A stretch of DNA of 50,685 bases from Stemphylium vesicarium (lineage: Eukaryota; Ascomycota; Dothideomycetes; Pleosporales; Pleosporaceae), in assembly GCA_004380135.1 (NCBI GenBank), contig QXCR01000186.1:1-50685 (forward strand). The letters are read 5' to 3'. Shown in pieces: positions 23,252 to 33,083 of the stretch (its first letter is position 1; each line of letters begins with the position of its first letter). Both the position numbers and the translations under genes were made by a program. Under the pieces are notes generated by a model that was given only the letters and a program-made list of their open reading frames with translations, ran no database searches and was not told where the DNA came from.

Positions 23252-23290
23252 GTAGGAATAGAAAGGTGATGAGGCACAACTAGGAAGATG

Positions 23291-25064
23291 TATTGCGGTG
23301 TAGAATGTAGCAAATCAAAGTGCAACTGCGCGAAGCAGTAATGAGAGTATGAAGTGTATTGTTGTTCTGTCTTGTTGTGCTGTTGTGGCCACCTTATACA
23401 GTGCCTCGCCAAAAGTCTGTTCGCGCCAAACGCACGGGCCACGAACTCAGAAAATCTCATAGATTTCAACTCAACGCTACTCTATTAAAAAGGCTACAAA
23501 TAAAATTCTAAAAGGATAGAAATAATAGTAATTGCCTTAATATCGTGTCTAGTACCCTTTTGCTTAGAGAACTACGTTAATACGTCGCGGCATAGACGTA
23601 ATAAGGCTGCGCACTAGTTTTTTAGATATAGTAGCCTACGCCTCCTTTAAGCCTATCTTAAATTTAGCTTACTTACTTTCTAAGCCTTCTATATAATTAA
23701 GATAAGATTTACGCTTATAGAGCTCCTTTTTAAGACTCTACTATAAGTATTCTATTAGATTAAGATTAGGTAAGTATAGTAGCTAATTAATAGTATAAAT
23801 ACTATAAAGCTCTAACTACTCCCTTAAGTAATAGGTAGTATATATTAGTATATTATCTTAAATAAATAACTCGCATAGTTTATAGTAATTATAGAGTTCT
23901 TTCTTAAGAGCTCTAGTATAGCTAAGACTTATATACCTATTACCTTTTATTAATACGTTGCGGGTTATAATTACTAGAGGACTACGCCTAATTCTACCCC
24001 CTAGAGTTATCTAAATTGAGGCCTAAACTATGCGAGCTGGCTACTGGCTAGTCTCTTTCTCCTCTACCACCTCATGTCTCCATTTTTCTGCTAGTAAACG
24101 CCAAACCCAGCAAGGATTGCGGCCAGATCCGCGGGCAATGCTGCACTCATCGCTGAACTTTAGAGTAGTGGGATCCCAGTCGAAACTAGCCCATTATAGA
24201 GCCCATTCACGGCGAAGTTTGGTAGTAGTTGCGTTGATTTTAGGCCTCCGGGCGGCTCTGTACTTGGAGTAGTTTGTACTTGCAAGTGCGCGGGCAATAG
24301 TTCGAAATGAAACTGGTGGTGTCGTTCTATCACCGTTAAGGCCCGCGGCCGTACGGAGAGCGCTATACTCGATTATAGGATCTTTCTTTATGATGATAAG
24401 AAGCTGACGATGATCTCTACTAGTTAAAATAGGTGGACGACCCATACGATCTTTCTTGGTGTGGTAGGCTATTAATTTCTATCGCGCGATAATTGATGGA
24501 GGTGGAGAAAAATGTGTGTAAGGTGTTGTATGTTGAGCTATGGAAGGAGGGAGGGTATCTATGGTGGAGCAGCTGACTAATCAGTGCCTGGCCAATCAGA
24601 GCACAGAAAGGGCTGAGTCATCTGGTGGCTGCCTGGCGCTAGGCCCTTGCCGGGCTTCGACAATAATCTTCTGTATAGCGCGTTGCGTACAACTACGTGT
24701 CTCACTAATTTCGCGCGTCAATAGACCAGCGTCAACCTAGGCTAAGATATATACGCGTTAAGCTTCTAATAATTCACCTCTAGGCATTCGATTGCCCGAA
24801 ATTTCAGTGCCAAAAGACCTCATATTAATGGAGTTGTGTGGTGTTGTAGAAGATACCCGTCTTGTGATCTCATGTTGTTCTTAGGCCCGTGCGCTTAGCG
24901 CGAACAGACTTTTGGCTTAGCACTGTATATGGCCACAATCAGGGTTTATTTTCATGACGTATCTCTGATGCTTGTAATGAGAGAAAGTGCTCATAGAGGT
25001 GAGGGAGGAGCGCCAGGACAACGCACGTGACACGCGCAATGCCCTTACCTCCCAAACCGTAACA
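23291..25064 (-). repeat. Solo copia family 2 LTR, interrupted by a Tc1 element
   Basis: The LTR parts are 23,291-23,396 and 24,930-25,064, together about 241 bp. They match the family-2 LTR at 5,825-6,055 (shared blocks TGTATTGTTGTTCT and ATGACGTATCTCTGATGCT) with more divergence than the copies in the nest. A perfect duplication AGATG flanks it (23,286-23,290 and 25,065-25,069). Its first bases, TATTGCGG, were probably TGTTGCGG. It sits inside the feruloyl esterase coding sequence. Confidence 0.87.
23397..24927 (-). mobile_element. Tc1/mariner element, 1.53 kb, half RIP-damaged
   Basis: Terminal inverted repeats of about 30 bp start TACAGTGC and share GCCAAAAGTCTGTTCGCGC. TA is duplicated on both sides (23,395-23,396 and 24,928-24,929). 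The transposase lies on the minus strand. Its N-terminal helix-turn-helix region is still open at 24,445-24,194 (starts MGRPPILTSRDHRQLL; contains RTIARALASTNYSKYR). The downstream part that should carry the DDE/D catalytic domain (about 24,010-23,470) is TpA-rich and full of stops. The element is not functional. Confidence 0.87.
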
Positions 25065-25212
25065 AGATGTAATTGCCTATTACAACTACACTAATGTTGC
25101 GCATGATTAGCCCAGCTCATTCCTAAACGGTGACACAAACAGCTTGTTGACTTGCAAGGAGGCGGAAGCGACGCCCAATATTCTTGAATGGTTCGAGAAG
25201 TGGGCACTTTGA

Positions 25213-25398
25213 GCTATCCATGGAGGTGCTGATCATCGTGAGCATAAGCTCTCTTCAAATGCACGATTCAAGATAACTCCTTCATGGATGGCTGGGCATA
25301 TGCTAGCAATAGGAGATCCGTAAATAAGGTGTAGCTGTTGAACAAGGCCGGCACAGGCAGGGATAACGTGCCTTACCAGTGAGCTTGACACATCAGTA
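25213..25398. other. 3' flank of the esterase pseudogene
   Basis: A short stretch between the esterase stop and the pogo element. No feature is recognised. It may contain sequence from the gene remnant on the other side of the pogo insertion. Confidence 0.4.
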
Positions 25399-27311
25399 AG
25401 CTGGATACCCCACCAAAATATCGTGACTATTTACTCGATAATTCCGCAATAATAAATGGTAATATTAGATAATTAAATCAATAGCTAGTATATTACTGTC
25501 TACATTGAATTCCCGTGTGTACTTGGATATGACACCTCATGCACGTTGGTGGTGCTCGCTGACGTCCCCGAGTAGCCTGAGCTTGTTCAGCCTCTGCGAC
25601 CACCCTTTCTGCTTCTGCAGCGAGCTGCTGGTCTTGCTGAGCCTGTAGCGCCCCTCCACGAGCTATATAATGACGCCGGTGGTCTCTTCTATGCTGCTGG
25701 CGCCCGCTAGCTCTGCGTAGCTTCTTAATCTCCTTTGTAAGTATTGTAACCAAGTTCATCATAAGCTGATCGCTTTTGACGAGCTGGCCGATAGCCTGCA
25801 TCATTGGGCTCTCCGATCGCCGACGAGGAAGGTCTCGTATATCTCGAGCCTGCTGCTCAAGTTGCGCTATCGTACGAGGCGTCTCTGCTTGCCATGCGAC
25901 GTTGTTGTCTGCTGTTGTTCCTGGTGGAGACGGCGTACAAACGACGGTGAGCGACGATAGGACACGATCTGGACAGGGAGGGATATGCCCTGTCGCCTGG
26001 AAGCCAGCCTGAATATTCTGCTGCGTAAAGACTGTTGGCCAGATCCGTGTATAGATCGTGAGGAAGTCTATCTTGTTAATGTGGAAGACACCTTGGCGAG
26101 CGAGTTCCTGGATCTCGTAACCGTACGCGCGCTTAAGCGGAGAGAAGCAGCTTACATTGAGTGGCTGGAGGATTTGCGACTTGTGAGGCGGCATATAGAG
26201 AGTAATAATGTTGTTCTCTGTACAGTACTGGTCAAACTCAGGCGTTGCATGGCTGCTGTGACCGTCTAGGATAAGGAGACGACGAGCTTCATGCGTACGA
26301 GACGCTGTATGTCTATCGGAAGTGCTTCACCCACTCGACGCCGAGCTCATCTGTCGTCCAGCCGTTGTCTGATACAGCGAGCACCCAGTCTGGCGGGAGG
26401 TGCTAATACTAGCTAGCCTAGTATTGCTTACTAGACAGGATTACGAACGGCGGGAGACACTAGCTAGACGCGTTAATATACTTAATCGCGATAACCTATT
26501 ATATCTAAGCTTATAACTACTTTAGACGTAGCTATAACGCCTATTATAGAGCTAGTCTTATAGAAGTTATAGGTGTCTGTGTCTTAAATGCCATACGCCT
26601 AGCGCGTCTCTTTAACAAGCTTAAACCACGCTGCGATCGCGACAGGATCCTCACAGCGAGCGCTCTGGCTGTGGAACTTCCTACTACATCTTGTCTGTAG
26701 CTCTGGCTGGCTGTTGACGAAGCGCGACACCCAGCACTTGCCTGTAGGTGGAGGTGGATCTTGGCCGCGTGCGGCGAGTAGAGCGTCCGCCATACGCCGT
26801 ACGTCAATAATCTTGGGCGGAAAGCCTCGTCGATCAAGGTATAGAATCCACTTCACGAGATACTACTCTTCGACAGAAGATAGCTTATGGTTGACAGATG
26901 CTGTTGTCAGCCACCGTGTGGGCCTCAGGGTATATGACCCAGGTTCCATCCCATCTCTCACTCACTCCAGGCTAGTACGTACAAGGCTTAGCGCCCACAA
27001 CGCTAGCCAGCAGAGATATAGATCTCAGTTCCCGTAGCACAATATACAACACGATTCACCACATATTCTATCCTAGTGCTACTAACAGCTGTATCTAATC
27101 GTGGCTGGGTACGGCGGAGGCGCGTATGTAATGTTGACTTTGGTACATTGTAAGCTATCACGAGCGCGCGGAGTGACTGACGTGGATTATTCTGATGCGA
27201 GACTATCGCGAGACTTGGTCTACCTTCACGAGAGGTCTGCTTAGGACGTTGTTGTTAAGTCGTCGTCGTTGGCGTAAGCAGCGTTGCAATATTTTGGTGG
27301 GGTGTCCAGCT
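25399..27311 (-). mobile_element. Fot1/pogo-type DNA transposon, 1.91 kb, inactive
   Basis: Terminal inverted repeats of 23 bp with one mismatch start AGCTGGATACCCCACC (25,399-25,421 and 27,289-27,311). TA is duplicated at 25,397-25,398 and 27,312-27,313. The transposase is on the minus strand. A Tc5/CENP-B-type DNA-binding region is at 26,856-26,599 (TGKCWVSRFVNSQPEL). The DDE region (LILDGHSSHATPEFD at about 26,280; PPHKSQILQPLNVSCFSPLK at about 26,190) runs into an open C-terminal part ending at 25,493, with a Cys-rich tail (CMRCHIQVHTGIQC). Breaks are a one-base frameshift at about 26,325 and a RIP-mutated, stop-filled block at about 26,400-26,600. Length and structure match the roughly 1.9-kb Fot1 class. 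Confidence 0.9.
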
Positions 27312-27313
27312 TA

Positions 27314-27693
27314 GGTAGGCGCCGTGCCTATTAGCTTGATCGCATCCAGCGAAGTGCTATTAGTTTTTAATGGTAATAAAAAGTCTGCAATCTTCGCCTC
27401 GATGATCTAAAGCTCTTTCTCGATCTTTCCGTGGAAGTGAACGAGATGTCGGAAAGGCTGCATAAACGTATATGGCTTCCCTTCCCGGGTTTTTTGTCGG
27501 CATCACTGAACTTCCTAAGCATCTTCATCACGTCTTTGGATTTGATCCGGAACTAATGTATCTAGCTACCTCTGCGCTCTTCACTATGTGATAGGCCGTG
27601 CTTTGTGGTCGTGGTGATCGAGACCGCAGGGGACGATAGGACTTCAGGTTTCCGTCCAGGGATGCGCACCTTTCTGGTATCCTCATTTTCCAT
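27314..27693 (-). pseudogene. N-terminal remnant of an unidentified gene, cut off by pogo
   Basis: On the minus strand an ATG at 27,693 opens a segment reading MENEDTRKVRIPGRKPEV. After a frame break and stops, coding-like sequence resumes at about 27,550 (DQIQRRDEDA, stop, EVQ). It continues as REGKPYTFMQPFRHLVHF and then KIEKEL, stop, IIEAKIADFLLPLKT, up to the pogo target site. The regular charged and hydrophobic pattern and the TAG stops suggest a RIP-touched gene start, not random sequence. I cannot name the family. The continuation on the far side of pogo (before 25,398) is not convincing, so the rest was probably lost. Confidence 0.35.
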
Positions 27694-27825
27694 CTGACGT
27701 GAAATTGAATCACTAGTAATTAGCACCCATAAAGCGAAAACTTTCTTCACCACCGTCGTATATGTTCTTGAATAGTTTACAAGAACTCTTTCGAACTTGA
27801 ACTTATTATGAAGATACGTCTATCG

Positions 27826-29829
27826 TTAAAGTACTGTGTGAACGATAGCCATAATCCTACCTTTAACACCTTTGTTCTTCTGCTCGTTGAATCGCTGTCC
27901 TTCCGTGACACCTAGGCCACTAATGACATCTCTTCCTCCTTGCCTCATGCCAGTATAGATGTCGATGTCCTTCGTTGCAATCCACAATGGGCGGTGCGAA
28001 GGAATCTTGAACCAGCTATAGACCTTCCACATCAAGTACAAAACAATGAGGAAAGGTGCCGCCATGTAGGTCTCGAAAAAGCCCTCGACCTGGAGAGGCG
28101 TTCCACCCACTGGGTAAAGCGCGACGTAGAATTGGGCAACGAGCGCAATGGCGCAGATGGCGAAGCATATCCAAGAGCCCCAAACGCCGAATGAGGCTCT
28201 GTATGGGATTTCGTCCAGGGTGTGGCCATTGTGAGCCCTAGAATAACGTTAGTGCCGAAGAAGGCTTTGCACACGGTAGCATAGGACTCACCAAGCTCTG
28301 CGGAAGCGGATATGCGAGAGAGCAATACTGCCGAAGACAAACAGTACAGTGATGCCAGACAAAGACAGCAACCAGGTGAAGATATCTCCGCCGTCGGGAG
28401 CGAGATTGATATATGCTAGCAGTCCAAACAGAAGCTGAATGACTATGACAACAACTGGGCGACCTTTCTTATCAATGTAGGCGGTGGCTTTCGGACCCAT
28501 ACCTGGAAACCAATATGATCAGTAAGGGACTAACGTGTATAGTGCAGGGCACTTACCGTTCGCTGCAAGAGCCTGCATCGTGCGTGTGGAGCCAAAGGTG
28601 CAAGCGTTGGCGACACTCATGACTGCAATGAGGATAACGGCATTGAATATCGATGGGAGGGCCTTGATTCCAGCGAGTTGGATAGCGATTACGAAAGGTG
28701 AATGAAGCGAACTGGCGCCAGCACTGCCGTTTAGTGCTTCGTTGTTAACGGGTACAACTAGGCCGACCAGGGCAAGATTCACAACATAAAAGAGAATGAT
28801 GCGATAGATGACTTGCTTCGCGGCCTTGGGAATCTCCTTCTTTGGGTTGTCCGTCTCAGCTGCCGCCAAGCCAGTAAGCTCAGTGCCAGTGTATGCGAAT
28901 GCTGCATTGACGAAAACACCGCAGAAGCCATGAAAGCCGTTGCGGAACCCCGCGGAGGTCACGCCAGGAATATTGCTAGAGATGGTCAGTCGACAGCTCT
29001 ACGATCCGAGCAATGAGGACGTACTAGTACTTGTTACCAATATAACCCCTGTTGTCGGTTGGCACACCTCCGGTATCAATAATGATGCCTAGAATCATAA
29101 ATCCTAAGCAGGCCGCAATTTTGATGATGGATAGTACAAATTCGACCTGTTCAGAAACGTTAGTCTGGCTCTTTCATATCGAAGCACGCGACAAAACAGC
29201 GCACTTACCTCTCCATAGCCCTTAACACCGAAGAATTGGATGGCGACCAAGGTCAAGAGAAGTGGTGTGATCCACGCGGCGTTATTGATGCCCTCCGATC
29301 CTGGCCAGTAATGGATGATGTTGCAAGCAGCAGAGATCTCGAAAGGCAGGACAGTGAGCCAGCTAATGGCGTACTGCCATCCGCAGGCAAAGCCCCAGGA
29401 TGGATCGATGAATCGACAGATGTACATGGTGAAGGCTCCGTTGATAGGGTACATGACTGCGAGCTCGGCCAACGCCTGCATCATCAAGTACATCATAACG
29501 CCAATGGCGGTAAATCCAATGATAACAGACGCAGGTCCACCGGTGACAAACGAGCTGGCGGAACCAATGAACAGACCGGAGCCAATTGCACCACCACTGT
29601 AAAGCATGTCAGTCGTAGCAAAGTATAGTTATCTCCATCAAGGAGTGTCTGGCGAGACTAACATGGCAATCATCTGCATATGACGACCCTTCAAATCGCG
29701 CCTAAGCTCGTTCTGATCAGACATGACAATGCCAACATCCTCGTCATTGGCACTAAGCGGACGTGCTTTGGCGGGATCCCCAAGGGAGTATTGCCCTGGA
29801 GGTGAGTCGTCGTGGTGATTCTTTTCCAT
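27826..29829 (-). CDS. Amino-acid permease, YAT/AAP family, 572 aa
   Basis: This is a plasma-membrane proton-coupled amino-acid importer of the fungal AAP family (12 membrane helices). There are six exons: 29,829-29,663, 29,596-29,209, 29,146-29,025, 28,975-28,557, 28,502-28,292 and 28,237-27,826. The introns are 49-66 nt, all phases fit, and the total is 1,719 nt. The hydrophilic N-terminus ends in the family signature GRHMQMIAIGGAIGSGLFIG, the first helix. Also typical are FEISAACNIIHYW, FAYTGTELTGLAAAETDNPK and NACTFGSTRTMQALAANG. The C-terminus is cytosolic and ends EQKNKGVKGRIMAIVHTVL. Length is normal for the family (about 550-590). Substrate range cannot be read from sequence. The start is the first ATG of the open frame and lies well before helix 1. 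The gene appears intact and is the first intact gene right of the repeat zone. Confidence 0.93.
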
Positions 29830-31364
29830 CTCGGCAGTCTCGTGCGCGAGGCCCGTGATGGCAAAAAATCGTTATGAAAACCGGTGCGAAGGTTGGGAAC
29901 GTCGAGCGGCGATTAGATGAAGTAGATTAATATGAGAGGGGACACGGGTGAAAGAAACGAGGTGTGTGCGCGAGACGCAGTAATATACATTTCGGTACGC
30001 GACGAGGGACTGGTGCTGAAGAGGAGAGCACGCGCGGCTAGACAATCAGTGGCTGCCATCTGGTGGCAGCATTCGCGCACAGAGTCTTAGCCTATCTTCG
30101 CTCACAAACCGCCATATCGGACCCTCTGGCACGGCGTTCGGCACATAACCGGTATAGTTCATTCTACCACCCCCATGCTTGTAAGTCTAGGGTTACACCC
30201 CGGGATATCATGCGACCCAACGTGTAGAATGGCGTAGAGACGGATCCGGGGCCCCCGTGAGCGGTTGTGAAAATATATCCCAAGATCTTCGGATGTCTGG
30301 CTTGCGGCATGACTTACAAGCGAGTAATAAAATCTGCTTGTAGCGTCTCTTCACTGCAGGTCGTACTTGGCTAGCATTTCCTCCTCTAAGTTCACCCTGG
30401 GATCCTAGCCGGTAGTCCGGTACGCGAACGCGTTTTGATTCACGTTTGGAAAGGCACCAATTTCGGAACTTCTGTGCGTATCTTAGCTTGTGATGTATTC
30501 ACTTGCGCAACCGCGCAACGCCCGAAAATCACTCAAACTCCAACACGTTATCAATGGAACGCTCAGCCACTGTAAGCGCTAACCCACACTACAGGCATGC
30601 TAGTTCACAACCGGGCTGCTTACCTCTGATAAGAAGCCGCTAGTGGATGCTTCGATGCATTAGAGAAAGCTTGGACGAAGCTTGTGTGTGGGGTTGCTCT
30701 AGATACGCACAGAGCGTGCGCTTGTCGCAAAATCGGTGGGATGCTGTCTAAGGCAGAATGCGATACATGTGATGTGTTTAGACGGTTCCCTAATGCAGGG
30801 CCCTTGCAATCCAGATGGAGTGGATTACAGGCCCATAAGCCTCTTCCCCCACTACACGGTGTATGTGTAGATGCTCGGGTCAGATTAGGATTCGCATTAT
30901 GATAACATCCCACCTCTACTTTGCGGTCCGAGACCCGGGAATTACTGAAGCTATTAGGTACGCTCCATCCCGGAAAGGAAGGCCGTTAGAAAGTGACGTT
31001 CTTTCCAGGGTCCAGATTTGCGGGGGCTTACTGCACATTCCGATTGGTCAAGCAATTTCCGACATCGGCCCGATCGGACTATTACGTGCCATCCAAGTAT
31101 ACTTATCGCGGTCTTCTTCCCTAACATTCACGTCTTCAGTGTTCACGCATGGTGGATCACACGACTAATCTCTTCGTTGAAGACTCGTGACATCATTGTA
31201 TTCCGATCGTAGAGTTACATGACCCTTGAAAGTGCAGACGTCGTTTACAAATTAGTCACTTCATGTCCAGCCCTCGCCCAATGAATACCACCTTCCTTAC
31301 CATCATTCTTAAAGGTGCGTGGTGCTGACGCGAACTTCTCTGCAGCTAGAAGAACAACTACTGC
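29830..31364. other. Intergenic: permease promoter side, no gene seen
   Basis: This covers 1.5 kb between two minus-strand genes, so it holds the permease promoter and the 3' flank of the next gene. Two GATA-factor-type sites occur: TTATCA at 30,548-30,553 (reverse of TGATAA) and TGATAAG at 30,627-30,633. These could serve nitrogen regulation of a permease but lie 720-800 bp upstream, so this is weak. Several open frames below 105 codons overlap on both strands without recognisable content. Confidence 0.45.
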
Positions 31365-32592
31365 TCAAGAGGTCGCTTTCTTCGTCGCCTTATCGAGATC
31401 TTGGAGGCTGGGACTGGAGAGGAAGATCTGGTTGTAGACAGGGGCGGCAATGCCGCAGCCCAAATGACGTGTATGCAGCCCGGTGGATTCGCCAATAACC
31501 CATCCGTAGCGATCGCTGTCATGGAGTTCCAACAGACCGTTTATTTTGAGGAACTGAAGAGAGGAATGGTACATATCCTTGAGCTCGAAAGCTTTGGGCG
31601 CACGACCTCCGTGGAATCGTATGTAAATGGTTGGGCATTGGCTTTCCATATCGAAGTTGAACTCAATGCGGACAGTGGAATTTTGGGCTTTGCGCATCAT
31701 TTTGAGCCATTCGGGGTTGCTGTTTTCGAGAAAATCGTTGAGGGCATCCATGTAGACATACTCCAATTCAAGGTCCATCAGGGCCTGTTCGAAAGCGTCT
31801 TCGTGGTCGCAACCGTTGTCGCAATGACAGTATATGCTGTGATCGCATACACCACATGGCACGTTATCGCAATCTCCTTCCAAGACTCGACGGGATATGA
31901 ATCGGGCGGTGAAGGTCGGGCAGTGTGCGCGGAGGCGGACGATGATCGTGATGTCGTGCAGAACAACTTCACTGAGTTCATCTACTCCTCCGTCATTCTG
32001 CTCACTTCCGTGGTCCCAGGAGACGAACAAGAGCTTAGGCGCATTTTGGTAATCCTCAACCTTGGGATAGAACGTCTGGATGTAACGCTTGACTAGGGCG
32101 AGCTCCATCCGAAACGAGGAGTTGCGGAGCCACAAAGGGCGGTACTCGATGCGAACCTGCTTGCAGACTTGAGTGAGTGCATGATAGGCCATCGTCGTTA
32201 GTGATCTGGGGCCCACGTCTTTCTCGGGTGGAGTTTTGTCGTGCCTGACCAGAATCGGCGGATTATAAGAGTAAGGCTCGTACAACTCTTCTTGCGCGAA
32301 GTAGTAGATGCGGTTTCGGATCTCTATGAAGTATTAGCAATGTGGTTCATGCGCAGAAGGAGGCCCATCCTACCTGCAGGCATTTCGAGAAGTGGGCAGC
32401 GAGTAACCTTGAGCGCAGCCATCTTACCGTCGAGGGGTGCGGCCTTTGTCATGTCGCTCTCCTTTCCGCCTCCACCCTCCTTGGCGCCTTTTCCAGTGGT
32501 GGAACGACCTTTGAGCCTGTGTCGCAGTCAGTGTAAATCAATGTCAATCAATATCGAGGAACCGGAGAGTATACGCACCCGTCGGAAGACAT
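31365..32592 (-). CDS. 2EXR/F-box-like protein with Cys-rich insert, 371 aa
   Basis: There are three exons: 32,592-32,579 (only 14 nt), 32,516-32,374 and 32,323-31,365. The introns are 62 and 50 nt, and the total is 1,116 nt in frame. After a Gly/Lys-rich N-terminus the product shows CPLLEMPAEIRNRIYYFAQ. This is the classic start of the 2EXR/F-box-like domain of many expanded fungal proteins. It is followed by the expected LTQVCKQVRIEYRPLW block. Near residue 205 a Cys-rich segment (CDNVPCGVCDHSIYCHC, then DNGCDHED) could bind metal. The role is unknown; F-box-like proteins often act as adaptors, but no ubiquitin-ligase link is visible here. The first exon is inferred from splice sites and frame. 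A start at the internal ATG near 32,450 is the alternative. Confidence 0.8.
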
Positions 32593-33083
32593 GATAGCTG
32601 AATGGGTCCAGATCAAGCTCACCGCAAGCGGCTCTTGTAGTGTAGTGGTTGAGAGCGAGTGAGACAATGTTGTGCGGGCGAAACAAAGAAGTTCACGTCA
32701 AGCATTTGCGCAGGCAAACGGGGAAGGCACGAGTCCAGCGTGTTTCCGTGATCAATGACGCAACAGCCACGCTCTCACCTCCCACCTCCAGTTCCGCCAC
32801 GCAGGTATCAAACTCGAACAAAGTGATAATCAGTGATAAAATCAAGTGTTCTACTCATTCTAGGTTATTCCGCTACTATCTAACAAAGCCAAAGTCACCC
32901 TCTTAAGTCATGTTGCCGTAAGACCATGTCGCGCAACCAAGCTAAAACAAAAGGTTGAATACAGTGCGGTACCAAATGCAATCCGCCAGAATGTTTGATC
33001 CACCGATCAAACGCCATAAAGTCCTTCTGCGCCCTAATGCTTTCTTATCCAATACCTCGTTCCAATACCAATGTAACAGCAAG
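32593..33083. other. Intergenic, no gene seen
   Basis: This holds the promoter of the 2EXR gene and the 3' flank of the next minus-strand gene. No recognisable element apart from AT-rich stretches at 32,820-32,960. Confidence 0.4.

Larger units (their letters stand above)
22140..25212 (+). pseudogene. Feruloyl esterase (CE1, type B) pseudogene, split by insertions
   Basis: The family is secreted esterases that release ferulic acid from plant cell-wall xylan. Coding pieces are 22,140-22,451, 22,502-22,957, 23,260-23,290 and 25,070-25,212. A 50-nt intron lies at 22,452-22,501, and the rest are insertions. Removing these and one copy of each target duplication gives 942 nt, exactly in frame, for 313 codons and a stop. 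The nucleophile motif GKSNGGGF (Ser codon 22,643), the Asp in FHGYSDT (22,814) and the His in NVAHD (25,102) are all still encoded. Damage: ATA instead of ATG at 22,140, TGA at 22,775, and TAG at 22,895, 23,281 and 25,108. At least two of the TAGs stand where the family has Trp, so G-to-A. The lesions fit RIP leaking from neighbouring repeats. No active enzyme can be made. Confidence 0.85.

Noticed and set aside
31401..32096. 231-codon plus-strand open frame
   Set aside because: It is antisense to the 2EXR gene, which has the recognisable domain and consistent splicing.
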